This document shows, piece by piece, positions 50,817 through 59,539 of a DNA stretch of 64,000 nucleotides. This stretch comes from UBA5189 sp040389445. Lineage in GTDB: Bacteria; Chloroflexota; Limnocylindria; Limnocylindrales; CSP1-4. A program made the position numbers and the translations under genes. The notes under the pieces are model-generated. The model searched no databases. It was not told where the DNA came from and worked only from the letters and a program-made list of their open reading frames with translations. The stretch is from contig JAZJZX010000007.1 in the NCBI GenBank assembly GCA_040389445.1, forward strand, positions 186,001-250,000, given 5' to 3'. The first letter of the stretch is position 1, and each line of letters starts with the position of its first letter.

Positions 50817-52579
50817 GCCCCCTCCTGCGCTTCATCTGCCCAGCTGATCCGGCCGGCCGCCTCGCGGCCTGTCGCCAATGCCGTCTCCGCGCTGCCGGCA
50901 ACGCTCGTCACGTGACCCATCTTCCGCCGGTTGAAGACTCTGCGCTTGTCGTACAGATGGACGTGGGTGTCCGGAAGCTCGAGCGCCTGGTCCAGGCCCC
51001 TCGTCCGTGCGTCGCGATCCGGCCCGACGCCCAGGAGGTTCACCGTCGCGGCGCCGCCCACCCGGAGATCCGGCGATCCCAGCGGCAGCCCGCAGATGGC
51101 CCGGATGTGCTGCTCGAACTGGCTCGTTGCCGCGCCTTCGATGGTCCAGTGGCCGCTGTTGTGGACGCGAGGAGCGAGCTCGTTCACCACCAGCGACCCG
51201 TCCTTCATCAGGAAGAGTTCGGCGGTCAGCAGGCCCACCATTCCCATCCCGATCGCGAGATCCGTGGCGAGGGCAAGGGCTCGGGCGGCCACGGCCTCCG
51301 GGATCTGCGCCGGCACCGACGATTCGATGAGAATGCCTCGATCGTGCCGGTTGCGAGTAACGGGGAACCCTCGTGAGGTACCGTCCACCGCCCGTGCGAC
51401 GATCACCGAACATTCTGCTTCGAACGGCAGTTCCCGCTCCAGCAGGAGGGGCCGGTGGTGGCCCATCTCGGCCCAGACCATCGCCTCGGCGCCCGGCAGG
51501 TCGGCAGCTTCGGCGATCCGAACCTGGCTTCGACCGTCGTAGCCGCCCAGCGACGCCTTCAGGCGCAGGGGCATCCCGAGCTCTGCCGCGGCCGCGTGCA
51601 GGTCGGGCACCGACCGGACCTCGCGCCACGGAGCGACAGGCGCGCCGTTCGCCTCGAGGAAGCGCCGTTCGGCGAGTCGATCCTGGGTCAGCTTCAGGGC
51701 ATACGGCCCCGGTCGGATCGGCACCCTGCCGTCATCGAGAGCCTGGACGAGGGCCAGCGACACGTGCTCGAGTTCGTACGTGATCACCGAACAGCCGACT
51801 GCCATGCGCCGGGCGGCCTCGATGTCGTCGTACCGCCCGATTTCCACCCGATCGGCAACGGCAGCGGCCGGACACGCCGGGTCCGGATCCAGGACGGCCA
51901 CCCGGTAACCGATGGATCGTGCGGCAAGGGCGAGCATCCGCCCGAGCTGTCCTCCGCCGAGGATGCCGATCGTCGCCGGCGGCGGGATCGCCGGGCCCTG
52001 GAAGCCGAGTGCCTTGTAGACGCCGAGGATCCAGGTGGTCTTCGATTCCGTGTACCGGTAGCCGTCGACAGCCGATCCGCCCGTGATCGCGGTCTTGAGT
52101 TCCGTGTACTGGCGGACGAGCCCCGGATCGCCGCGGAGGGCGTCACGGAACGCGATGTCCCGGCGCAGGTCGCCGCCGCTCGGCTGGACGTGGAAATGGA
52201 TGCGGAATTCGTCGCCGTCGACCAGGACGGCCCCGACGAGCATCGGCCGCGACGGCGGCCAGGGGTCGGGTCCCGGTTGATCCTGGAATCCGAGGTCGTG
52301 GAGAACCGCGACGATGCCCGGGATCTCCGCCGGTGCCGCCTCGACCGACAGGTCCACGATCCCCTTGCCGGGCAGACCCGGGACCGCGGTGCTCCCGATG
52401 TGCTCAACCACGAGCTCCGGTCGTCGCGCCTGGATCATGGCCGTGATCCGCTCGGCGACGCCCACCGAGCGCGGATCCCACGCCGAGACGTGCGCCACGC
52501 GGCGGTCGTAGGGAAGGATCGGAAGGTCGGGTCGACGATCGGGTTGGGTCACGAGGTGGAAGTGTAGGCTGTGGGGCAT
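50813..52579 (-). CDS. purK: GrpB-PurK fusion: UPF0157 nucleotidyltransferase-like domain plus N5-CAIR synthetase
   Basis: A 588-residue protein of two parts. Residues about 20-195: GrpB/UPF0157 (ITAMIQARRPELVVEHIGST, AVPGLPGKGIVDLSVEA, FRIHFHVQPSGGDLRRDIAF), related to nucleotidyltransferases. Residues about 203-588: PurK ATP-grasp (TIGILGGGQLGRMLALAARS, TYELEHVSL, KASLGGYDGRSQVRI, NELAPRVHNSGHWTIEGA). No frameshift separates them. PurK makes N5-CAIR for PurE encoded next. The ATG at 52579 overlaps the divergent gene's ATG; GTG 52552 is an alternative start. Confidence 0.9.
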   Translation of the reverse strand: MPHSLHFHLVTQPDRRPDLPILPYDRRVAHVSAWDPRSVGVAERITAMIQARRPELVVEHIGSTAVPGLPGKGIVDLSVEAAPAEIPGIVAVLHDLGFQDQPGPDPWPPSRPMLVGAVLVDGDEFRIHFHVQPSGGDLRRDIAFRDALRGDPGLVRQYTELKTAITGGSAVDGYRYTESKTTWILGVYKALGFQGPAIPPPATIGILGGGQLGRMLALAARSIGYRVAVLDPDPACPAAAVADRVEIGRYDDIEAARRMAVGCSVITYELEHVSLALVQALDDGRVPIRPGPYALKLTQDRLAERRFLEANGAPVAPWREVRSVPDLHAAAAELGMPLRLKASLGGYDGRSQVRIAEAADLPGAEAMVWAEMGHHRPLLLERELPFEAECSVIVARAVDGTSRGFPVTRNRHDRGILIESSVPAQIPEAVAARALALATDLAIGMGMVGLLTAELFLMKDGSLVVNELAPRVHNSGHWTIEGAATSQFEQHIRAICGLPLGSPDLRVGGAATVNLLGVGPDRDARTRGLDQALELPDTHVHLYDKRRVFNRRKMGHVTSVAGSAETALATGREAAGRISWADEAQEGA

Positions 52580-53678
52580 GGCAGGCGATCAGGCGTTCCG
52601 CGGCCACGACCGCATGCCCGTCATTCTGGATGTCGACACGGGCATCGACGACAGCCTCGCGCTGCTCTACGCCTGCGCTTCGCCGGAGCTCGACGTCGTT
52701 GCGGTCACCTGCCTGGCCGGCAACGTGGCGGCGGCGCAGGTCGCGGACAACACGCGCGCCGTCCTCGAGATCGCCGGCCGGTCCGACATCAGGGTGGCGA
52801 TCGGCGCCGACCGGCCTCTCGTCAAACCCCTCCAGACGACCGAGGAGACGCACGGTCCGCGGGGCGTCGGCCACGCGAAGTTGCCCGCCCCGACGGCGCC
52901 GTTGGACCCGATGGAGGCGGCGGATCGAATCGTGGAGGTCGCTCGTCGTCGCCCGGGCGAGGTTCGGCTGGTCACGCTCGGACCCATGACCAACCTTGCC
53001 CTGGCGCTCGAGCGCGAGCCGCGCCTGCCCTGGCTGCTCCGAGGCTGGACCTTCATGGGTGGTGCGTTCCGGGTGCCGGGCAACACCACGCCGACGTCGG
53101 AGTGGAACCTGTACGTGGATCCGGACGCGGCGAAGGCGTGCCTGGCGGCATGGAGCGCCGCGCTGGCCGCCGACCCGCGCCTGCCGCTGCCGATCGGGAT
53201 GGGCCTCGATGTCACCGAGCAGGCGCGGCTCCTGCCGGGTGCCGTCGCCCGCCTGGCGGTCCGCGCGGGCGTCGCGCCGGCCGAGGCAGAGATCCTCGCT
53301 CGGGCGGCGATCTCGGCACCGATGGTCGCGCCTGGAACCCCGGCCGCAACTCCCGTCCTGCGCTTCGTCGTGGATGCCTTGCGCTTCTACTTCGAATTCC
53401 ACGCGGCGTACGACGGGTTCTACGGGGCGTTCATCCACGATCCGTTCGTCGTGGCGGCCACGGCCGACGCGTCGCTCATCGATACGCGCCCCGTGTTCGT
53501 GGACGTGGAGGCCGGCCCGGGCCTGGCCCACGCGATGACGGTCGCCGATTGGCGCGGGATCACCGGCCACGCTCCGAACGTGGCGGTCGCGGTGAGCGGC
53601 GACGCCGACGCCTTTCTCGATCGACTCGTCGAGCGAGTCGGCTCCCTGGCGCAGGCCGACGCTCGCTCAGCCGGGTGA
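52578..53678 (+). CDS. Inosine-uridine nucleoside hydrolase family protein
   Basis: A 366-residue hydrolase: calcium-site motif ILDVDTGIDDSLALLYAC, NVAAAQVADNTRAVLEIAGR, TLGPMTNLALALEREP, FMGGAF, and ASLIDTRPVFVDVE near the end. It splits the N-glycosidic bond of nucleosides for salvage. ATG 52578 or 52614 (MPVILDVD); the later start would relieve the overlap with the divergent purK ATG. Confidence 0.92.
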   Translation: MAGDQAFRGHDRMPVILDVDTGIDDSLALLYACASPELDVVAVTCLAGNVAAAQVADNTRAVLEIAGRSDIRVAIGADRPLVKPLQTTEETHGPRGVGHAKLPAPTAPLDPMEAADRIVEVARRRPGEVRLVTLGPMTNLALALEREPRLPWLLRGWTFMGGAFRVPGNTTPTSEWNLYVDPDAAKACLAAWSAALAADPRLPLPIGMGLDVTEQARLLPGAVARLAVRAGVAPAEAEILARAAISAPMVAPGTPAATPVLRFVVDALRFYFEFHAAYDGFYGAFIHDPFVVAATADASLIDTRPVFVDVEAGPGLAHAMTVADWRGITGHAPNVAVAVSGDADAFLDRLVERVGSLAQADARSAG

Positions 53679-54122
53679 GATCGCCACCTCGTGGACCTGC
53701 CCGGCGAGGATGCGCCAGGAACGAACGCCGGCCGCGCCGGTGACCGAATCGACCTCATCCGGATGGAGCGAGACCACGACGTACAGTGCATCCGGATAGA
53801 AGGCAAGCCCGATGTCCGTGGGTGACGGCCGCGCCGGGGACGCCACATGCGAATGGACGATGGCCCAGAAGACCTCGTCCGCATCGTCGGTTTCGATGGT
53901 CGCGCGAAGCAGGTCGTCTGAATCGATCTCGTAGCGATAGGGAGACGCCGCACGGTTGCGCGTCGGCAGCCAGCGGAGGGCGATGCCGCCTTCGGCCGCC
54001 GGCCGATCGCCGACGATGAGGCCGCACGCCTCGTTGGGGATCGCCGCCCGGGCGTGTTCGACCATGGCATCTCGAATGGCGCCCGGCAGGATCACCGATG
54101 CCGGGCCCGGGTGGCCGCTCAC
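53667..54122 (-). CDS. mec: JAMM/MPN+ metalloprotease (Mec-type)
   Basis: About 151 residues. Zinc motif: Glu in NEACGLIVGD and HSHVASPARPSPTD (HxH-x7-SxxD), as in JAB1/MPN+ peptidases. The Mec protein of mycobacteria releases cysteine from the C-terminus of CysO; here cysM and cysO follow 0.8-2 kb away on the same strand, which supports that role. GTG 54122 chosen; TTG 54137 gives five more residues. Two toxin-antitoxin genes lie between it and cysM. Confidence 0.87.
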   Translation of the reverse strand: MSGHPGPASVILPGAIRDAMVEHARAAIPNEACGLIVGDRPAAEGGIALRWLPTRNRAASPYRYEIDSDDLLRATIETDDADEVFWAIVHSHVASPARPSPTDIGLAFYPDALYVVVSLHPDEVDSVTGAAGVRSWRILAGQVHEVAISPG

Positions 54123-54126
54123 GCGC

Positions 54127-54531
54127 TCACCAGACAATGTCCACGGTTCCCTCGGCCCGCGCGAATGCCGTCAGGCGCTCGTCCTTGGTCACCAGGGGAA
54201 TGCGCAGGTCCATCGCGGTCGCGTACAGCATCCGATCGATGGGATCGCCCGGAAAACGGTTCGAATCGAGCGCCCCGGCCCAGGCGGCCGCCGTGGGGCT
54301 CAGGCCCGCAACCTCGACGCCCGGCGTCCTGAGCAACGCCTGCACCCAGGTCAGGGGCTCCCGGTCCAGCTCGATCTTGCCCTGGCGCTGGAGCGTGGTG
54401 ATCTCCCAGCAACTCAGCGGGCTGACGAAGATGCCCTCCGCATCGCGAATCGCCCGGGCGGCACCGGGCGAGAGCCGATCACCGCCCGCCTGCCACCAGA
54501 GCAGAGCGTGCGTATCGAGCAGGATCGTCAC
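54127..54531 (-). CDS. vapC: PIN-domain toxin (VapC-like)
   Basis: A 134-residue PIN protein: TILLDTHALLWWQAGGDRLS (Asp6), LSCWEITTLQRQGKI (Glu), FPGDPIDRMLYATAMD and PLVTKDERLTAF. This is the subgroup with LDTHALLWW, usually paired with Phd-like antitoxins. GTG 54531 overlaps the antitoxin stop. Confidence 0.9.
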   Translation of the reverse strand: MTILLDTHALLWWQAGGDRLSPGAARAIRDAEGIFVSPLSCWEITTLQRQGKIELDREPLTWVQALLRTPGVEVAGLSPTAAAWAGALDSNRFPGDPIDRMLYATAMDLRIPLVTKDERLTAFARAEGTVDIVW

Positions 54532-54767
54532 CGCAGCTCCACGTCGGCGGACCAGCGCTCACCGGTGGCGTAGTACGCCGCGTCGTCCTCGGCCACGAGA
54601 CGGACGCTCCGCGGGGGGAGCGCCTCGACGGCTCCCAGGGGTACGAGCCGGGCGACAGGGCGGCCGTGCTTCGTGACCGTCACCGAGATCTTCAACTCGT
54701 CCACCTGGTCCAGAATCGCCAGGCATTCCGCCTTGAAGCGGCTGGCCATCATCACTCGATCCGTCAT
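54528..54767 (-). CDS. Phd/YefM-type antitoxin
   Basis: A 79-residue antitoxin: MASRFKAECLAILDQVDELK, SVTVTKHGRPVARLVPLG. ATG 54767 follows GAGGT; a longer frame (to 54788) would start inside the palindromic operator. Confidence 0.87.
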   Translation of the reverse strand: MTDRVMMASRFKAECLAILDQVDELKISVTVTKHGRPVARLVPLGAVEALPPRSVRLVAEDDAAYYATGERWSADVELR

Positions 54768-54780
54768 GCGACACCTCGCT

Positions 54781-54808
54781 CTGACCACTGACTATAGTCA
54801 CTGGTCAG
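54781..54808 (-). promoter_or_regulatory. 28-bp near-perfect palindromic operator
   Basis: CTGACCA at 54781-54787 mirrors TGGTCAG at 54802-54808, with TGACTATAGTCA in the centre; 26 of 28 positions are symmetric. It lies 14 bp before the antitoxin ATG, fitting Phd-type autoregulation. Confidence 0.85.
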
Positions 54809-54868
54809 ATCCTGGTCAAGCGCTGCTGAGCCGGGTGCCGGGACCTGCGGGACCCGGACGGCCGCCCG

Positions 54869-55915
54869 CTACCACCAGTTGACCCCGCCTTCCAGATCCG
54901 ACTCCATGTCGTCGAGATCGCGGGCGTAGGTGCCGGCCGACAGATACTTCCAGCCGCCGTCGGGGAGGATCGCGACGATCGTCCCGGCCTCCATCTCGCG
55001 CGCGACCCGCGCCGCGGCAACCAGGACCGCGCCCGACGACGGCCCGGCAAAGATGCCCTCGAGCGCGATGAGATCGCGGACCGCCGAGATGGCGTCCCGA
55101 TTCGAGACGAGGTACTTCGCGTCGAGGAGCGCCGGATCGAGGATCTCCGGCACGAACCCATCGTCCAGCGACCGGAGCCCCTGGACCGCCTCGCCGGGGA
55201 GCGGCTCGGCCGCGATGATTCGTACCCCCGGCTTGGCGCGACCGAAGAACCGAGCCACGCCCATCAGCGTCCCGCCGGTGCCGAGCCCGGCCACGACCAC
55301 ATCGACTTCGGGGCAGTCCGCGAGAATCTCGGGCCCCGTGGTCACCTCGTGGGCACGCGGGTTTGCCGGGTTGCCGTACTGGTACGGCATCACGAACCGC
55401 GCATCCCGGGCGGCCAGTTCCCTGGCCAGGGCGATGGCCCCGTTGGAGCCGAGCCGACCGGGCGAATCGATGACCTCGGCCCCGAAGAGTGCCGCCATCT
55501 GGCGTCGCTCGACCGTCACGTTGTCCGGCATGACCAGGGCCACCCGATAGCCCTTGCGCCGGGCGATCATCGCCAGCGCGATGCCCGTGTTTCCCGAGGT
55601 CGGCTCGAGGATGATCGAGTCGGGTCCGAGCGCGCCGCGGTCCTCGAGGTCCTCGATCAGACCGCGCGCCGCCCGGTCCTTGATCGAGCCGCTCGGGTTC
55701 AGGAACTCGAGCTTGGCGTAGATCCGAACCCCCGGGGTCGGCGACATCGAGGGAATCGCGACCAGGGGCGTGTGCCCGATCGCATCGAGGATGCTCTCGT
55801 ACCGCCCCCCGTGCGGCGCGAGGTCCGCGTGGGCGTCGGCATGATCGCGTGCGCTCGCGCGCCGCCGTTCGTGCTCGTACACCCCGGACACCCGCGGAGC
55901 CCCAAGCCCGGCCAT
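54869..55915 (-). CDS. cysM: CysO-dependent cysteine synthase (CysM-type, PLP)
   Basis: A 348-residue PLP enzyme: NPSGSIKDRAARG with Lys79, EPTSGNTGIALAMIARRKGY, GLGTGGTLMGVARFF, GIFAGPSSGAVLVAA. The C-terminal tail (DDMESDLEGGVNWW) resembles that of CysM proteins that use CysO thiocarboxylate and O-phosphoserine. The gene follows cysO by one base. An N-terminal 40-residue extension is unusual. Confidence 0.9.
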   Translation of the reverse strand: MAGLGAPRVSGVYEHERRRASARDHADAHADLAPHGGRYESILDAIGHTPLVAIPSMSPTPGVRIYAKLEFLNPSGSIKDRAARGLIEDLEDRGALGPDSIILEPTSGNTGIALAMIARRKGYRVALVMPDNVTVERRQMAALFGAEVIDSPGRLGSNGAIALARELAARDARFVMPYQYGNPANPRAHEVTTGPEILADCPEVDVVVAGLGTGGTLMGVARFFGRAKPGVRIIAAEPLPGEAVQGLRSLDDGFVPEILDPALLDAKYLVSNRDAISAVRDLIALEGIFAGPSSGAVLVAAARVAREMEAGTIVAILPDGGWKYLSAGTYARDLDDMESDLEGGVNWW

Positions 55916-55916
55916 G

Positions 55917-56189
55917 TCAGCCGCCCGCCATCGCCGGCAGGAGCCGCACCTCGTCGCGGTCCGTCACCGGCGTCGCCAACCCGGCCAGGTAGCGCACATC
56001 CTGGCCGTTGACATAGACGTTGACGAACCGGTTCAGATCGCCCTCGGGGGTCAGCAGCTGGCCCCCGAGTCCCGGATGCCGCTCGAGGAGCGCATGAACG
56101 AGCTCGCCGACCGTGGTGCCGTCCAGGTCGAGGGACTTGGCGCCGGCGACCGATGGTCGCAGGACCGTGGGAATGAAGACCGTACTCAT
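55917..56189 (-). CDS. cysO: Sulfur carrier protein CysO (ThiS/MoaD fold)
   Basis: A 90-residue beta-grasp protein ending in Gly-Gly (RLLPAMAGG), the site of adenylation and thiocarboxylation. MSTVFIPTVLRPSVAGAKSL, then LVHALLERHPGLGGQLLTPE, matches CysO/MoaD. ATG 56189 overlaps the E1 gene stop by 4 nt. Confidence 0.92.
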   Translation of the reverse strand: MSTVFIPTVLRPSVAGAKSLDLDGTTVGELVHALLERHPGLGGQLLTPEGDLNRFVNVYVNGQDVRYLAGLATPVTDRDEVRLLPAMAGG

Positions 56190-57418
56190 GCTCGTGCCTC
56201 TGGGGTGGTACCGAAGGAGCCGCCGAAGCCCGCGCCGCCGAGGACGAACGGGGCGTCGGCGGGGAATGCCGAAAGGATGGGTGCGTCGCCGCGCTCGCGG
56301 GCCGCTCGGGCCTGGTCCGAGCAGACCGGGCAGGTCGGATCGCGACGCAGGGTCAGCTCGGTGAACTCGGCCTCGAGCGCATCGAACAGGAGCAGCCGAC
56401 CGGCGAGGGTCGTGCCGATCCCGAGGAGGACCTTGAGGACCTCGTTGGCCTGGAGCAGGCCCATGATCCCGGGCACCACGCCCAGGACGCCGGCCACGGA
56501 GCAGCCGGGCGCGAGCTCCGGCGGCGGCGGGGTCGGGTACAGGCAGCGATAGCACGGGCCCTCGTACGGGACGAAGGTCGTGAGCTGGCCCTCGAACCGG
56601 AACACCGAGGCGTGAACGACCGGAATCCCGGCCGCGACCGCTGCGTCGTTCAGGAGGTAGCGCGTCTCGAAGGTGTCCGTCCCGTCGAGGATCACGTCGT
56701 AGCCGGAGATGATCCGCTCGACGTTGCTGCCGACGAGCATCTCCTCATGCGGGATGACCGTGACATCCGGGTTGAGCGCCTGGATCGTCTTGCGGGCGCT
56801 CTCGACCTTCTTCTCCCCCACCCGATCCGTCGTGTGGAGGATCTGGCGCTGGAGGTTCGACACGTCCACGACATCGAAGTCGACGAGCCCGAGCGTGCCC
56901 ACGCCGGCCGCGGCGAGGTACAGCGCCGCGGGGCTGCCGAGCCCGCCCGCACCGATGAGGAGGACCTTGCTGTCCAGCAGTTTCGCCTGACCCGCCATCC
57001 CGACCTCGGGGATCAGCAGGTGGCGGCTGTAGCGCTGCTGCTGGACTTTCGAGAGGACGACCGGCGCGGTCCAGGGGAGCCCGGCCGACTTCCAGGACTG
57101 GAATCCGCCCGACATCGAGATCGGATGGGCATAACCGAGTGCCTTGAGGGTCTCGGCCGCGAACGCGGAGCGAACCCCGCCGGCGCAGTACAGGACGACC
57201 GGCGCGTCCCGATCCGGGACGGCCGCCTCGATCTGCTGCTCGAGATACGAGCGGCTGACGTGCAGGGCGCCGGGGATGTACCCCTGCTCCCACTCGGCGG
57301 CCTCGCGGACGTCGACGAACGTCACGCCTTCGGCGCGGAGGCGCTCCGCCTCCTGTGGGTTGACCTCGCTGATCGAGGCCTTCGCCTCCCGCAGGAGGTC
57401 CGTATACGACTTGGTCAT
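56186..57418 (-). CDS. moeZ: Rhodanese-ThiF fusion: sulfur-carrier adenylyltransferase/sulfurtransferase (MoeZ-like)
   Basis: A 410-residue protein. Residues 1-115: rhodanese with Cys78 (YCAGGVRSAFA). Residues about 130-375: ThiF/MoeB E1 domain (QRYSRHLLIPEVGMAGQAKL, LLIGAGGLGSPAALYLAAAG, DGTDTFETRYLLND) with zinc cysteines CYRC and CPVC. It adenylates CysO and adds sulfur. Well-known MoeZ proteins have ThiF first and rhodanese last; here the order is reversed. ATGA overlaps on both sides. Confidence 0.92.
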   Translation of the reverse strand: MTKSYTDLLREAKASISEVNPQEAERLRAEGVTFVDVREAAEWEQGYIPGALHVSRSYLEQQIEAAVPDRDAPVVLYCAGGVRSAFAAETLKALGYAHPISMSGGFQSWKSAGLPWTAPVVLSKVQQQRYSRHLLIPEVGMAGQAKLLDSKVLLIGAGGLGSPAALYLAAAGVGTLGLVDFDVVDVSNLQRQILHTTDRVGEKKVESARKTIQALNPDVTVIPHEEMLVGSNVERIISGYDVILDGTDTFETRYLLNDAAVAAGIPVVHASVFRFEGQLTTFVPYEGPCYRCLYPTPPPPELAPGCSVAGVLGVVPGIMGLLQANEVLKVLLGIGTTLAGRLLLFDALEAEFTELTLRRDPTCPVCSDQARAARERGDAPILSAFPADAPFVLGGAGFGGSFGTTPEARA

Positions 57419-58068
57419 GAGGCCCTTCCGGTCTGGACCGTCGGGTCCGGCACGTAGCGGAGATACGGTCGCTCCGCGCGCCAGCCATCCGGGAACTTCT
57501 CGCGCGCCTGCTCATCGCTGAGCGAGGCGAGGATGATCACGTCGTCGCCGTGCTGCCAGTTGGCCGGCGTGGCGACCGAATTCGTCGAGGTGAGCTTGAG
57601 CGAGTCCACAACCCGAAGGATCTCGTCGAAGTTGCGGCCGGTGCTGGCCGGGTACGTCAGCGACAGGCGGACCTTCTTGGCGTTGTCGATGACGAACACC
57701 GACCGCACGGTCTGGGTCGCCTCGGCGTTCGGGTGGATCATGTCGTAGGCCTCGGCGACGGCCCGGCCCTTGTCCGCGATCAGCGGGAAGTTGAGGGCCA
57801 CGCCCTGGGTGGCCTCGATGTCCCGGGACCAGCCTTCATGGTCCTCGACCCCGTCCACGCTGAGGCCGAGGACCTTGACGCCGCGGGCGTCGAACTCACC
57901 CTTGAGCTTGGCGACCGCACCGAGCTCGGTGGTGCAGACCGGGGTGAAGTCCTTGGGATGCGAGAAGAGGATCGCCCAGTCGTCACCGATCCACTCGTGG
58001 AATCGGATCTCGCCCTGGGTGGATTCGGCGGTGAAGTCGGGGGCGATATCGCCCAGTCGAAGGGTCAT
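57415..58068 (-). CDS. 1-Cys peroxiredoxin (Prx6 type)
   Basis: A 217-residue peroxidase: FSHPKDFTPVCTTELG with peroxidatic Cys45, no second cysteine. LSVDGVEDHEGWSRDIEATQ and the C-terminal arm (TPANWQHGDDVIILASLSDE) match Prx6. It reduces peroxides. Coupled to the E1 gene by a 4-nt overlap, it may protect the thiol chemistry. ATG 58068. Confidence 0.94.
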   Translation of the reverse strand: MTLRLGDIAPDFTAESTQGEIRFHEWIGDDWAILFSHPKDFTPVCTTELGAVAKLKGEFDARGVKVLGLSVDGVEDHEGWSRDIEATQGVALNFPLIADKGRAVAEAYDMIHPNAEATQTVRSVFVIDNAKKVRLSLTYPASTGRNFDEILRVVDSLKLTSTNSVATPANWQHGDDVIILASLSDEQAREKFPDGWRAERPYLRYVPDPTVQTGRAS

Positions 58069-58241
58069 TGGAGGAGTGCTCCTGCAGGTGGATGAATGAG
58101 ATGGCCGCGCCGCGGCTCGAAGCCGGGCGGGCAGGGATGCGATCCGCGCGCTGGAACGCGGGCGCGAGACAGCCGGCAATCAGGCCGGCTGCGTACACCT
58201 GCAGCGGCCCATGCCCGGCATGCCGCCGTACTGGCGAGCGG

Positions 58242-58724
58242 TCATGCGGGCTCGCTTTCTGCGAAGAGCGCCGCCGTGGAGGGCGTTTCGGCCGAGGTCG
58301 ATGCACCGGTCCCCTGACCCGTGGGCGTCTGGCCCATGGGGGTCCGGCCCGCCGGCACCCCGGCCTCCGCAATGGCCAGTTGCATGGTTTCGAGGCTGAG
58401 GAGCGCGCACTTGAGGCGCGCCGGCGAGATGTCGATTCCGAGCAGATCGAGGACGTCCTGCGAGGTCATCGCCGCGGCATCTGCGACCGGCTTGCCCTTG
58501 ATCTCGTCGGTCAGCAGTGACGCCGACGCCTGGCTGATGGCGCAGCCGCGGCCGGTGAACCCGACGCCCGCGACCTTGCCATCGGCGAGCCGCAGCTGGA
58601 GGGTGATCCGATCGCCGCACAGCGGGTTCGCGCCCTCGTGGGAGGCGTTGGCGTGCTCCAGGACCCCGAAGTTATGGGGCCGCCGGTAGTGCTCGAGGAT
58701 GTAGTCGCGGTAAAGGTCGTCCAT
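58242..58724 (-). CDS. sufU: Iron-sulfur scaffold/sulfur acceptor SufU
   Basis: A 160-residue protein: LYRDYILEHYRRPHNFGVLE, NPLCGDRITLQL (Cys36), GFTGRGCAISQASASLLTDE (Cys61) and ARLKCALLSLETMQLAI. These are the zinc/sulfur ligands of SufU, which takes sulfur from SufS. The C-terminus has a Gly/Thr/Ser-rich tail. The spacer to the peroxiredoxin gene (58069-58241) holds nothing recognised. Confidence 0.92.
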   Translation of the reverse strand: MDDLYRDYILEHYRRPHNFGVLEHANASHEGANPLCGDRITLQLRLADGKVAGVGFTGRGCAISQASASLLTDEIKGKPVADAAAMTSQDVLDLLGIDISPARLKCALLSLETMQLAIAEAGVPAGRTPMGQTPTGQGTGASTSAETPSTAALFAESEPA

Positions 58725-58779
58725 GTCGATGTCGGAGTGTAGCGCGAAGGCTCAATCCCGACCAGAGGAGTCGGGTATG

Positions 58780-59187
58780 TCAGCGCGAGGGATCCAGGAT
58801 CGCCAGGCGCGCGAATGCTGCCCGCTGGAATCCCCGGTCACGAGTGAGGAGGCGATCAGCCTGTTCCAGGGCGTGGGCGCCGACCACGAAGTCCGCGACG
58901 AGTCGCTCACGGGGCCCGCCGGCTCGGCGGTAGCCACGCCACGCAAGACCGGCCGCCGTGGCCGCCGCCTGGTTCACCCCCGAGAACTCGATCGGCAGTC
59001 GAGCCAGGGCCGATTTGGTAGCCGCGGGATCGGGAAAGGCCGCGATGATCTCTGCCCAGACGACGTCGCATGCGATGACGATGCCCTCGTTCAGGCACGA
59101 GCGAAGCGCTGACCGTGAGGCCGGGCCGAATTGCGGGTCCCCGCCGAGCACGTCGATCAGGACGTTCGAATCAACCGCGGTGATCAC
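58780..59187 (-). CDS. vapC: PIN-domain toxin (VapC-like)
   Basis: A 135-residue PIN protein: ITAVDSNVLIDVLGGDPQFG, CDVVWAEIIAAFPD, PRERLVADFVVGAHALEQAD, RLLTRDRGF. GTG 59187 overlaps the AbrB-type antitoxin stop by 4 nt. Confidence 0.9.
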   Translation of the reverse strand: MITAVDSNVLIDVLGGDPQFGPASRSALRSCLNEGIVIACDVVWAEIIAAFPDPAATKSALARLPIEFSGVNQAAATAAGLAWRGYRRAGGPRERLVADFVVGAHALEQADRLLTRDRGFQRAAFARLAILDPSR

Positions 59188-59426
59188 TGGTCGAGTTCAT
59201 CGGGGCCAGGTCCGCGGATTTCACGGATGAATGCGTCCGTCCCTCCGGGCGGGAGCTCAAGGATCCCGTACAGCTCGTCGAGGTGATCGAGGGGCCCCAA
59301 CTTGCGACCGACCAGCCGGCCGTTCGCGTCTTCGAAGTCCAGCACGGTCCCCGGCCGCAGCCCGAGGCGATCCCGCAGTCGCTTGGGGATCGTGATCTGG
59401 CCCTTCTCGCTGACCGTTGTCTTCAT
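59184..59426 (-). CDS. AbrB/MazE-type antitoxin
   Basis: An 80-residue swapped-hairpin protein: MKTTVSEKGQITIPKRLRDR, LGLRPGTVLDFEDANGRLVG. The rest binds the toxin. ATG 59426. It is the only AbrB-type antitoxin among the five modules. Confidence 0.9.
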   Translation of the reverse strand: MKTTVSEKGQITIPKRLRDRLGLRPGTVLDFEDANGRLVGRKLGPLDHLDELYGILELPPGGTDAFIREIRGPGPDELDQ

Positions 59427-59539
59427 ACCGCGATGGTAGGAAATGCGTACGGGCTCGTCAAGGAGTCGCACCTGGCGATCCCTCCCATGGCGTATGCCAC
59501 CTGGGCCGCTACCGCTCGCATCCTCTCCGGGCCCCGAGA

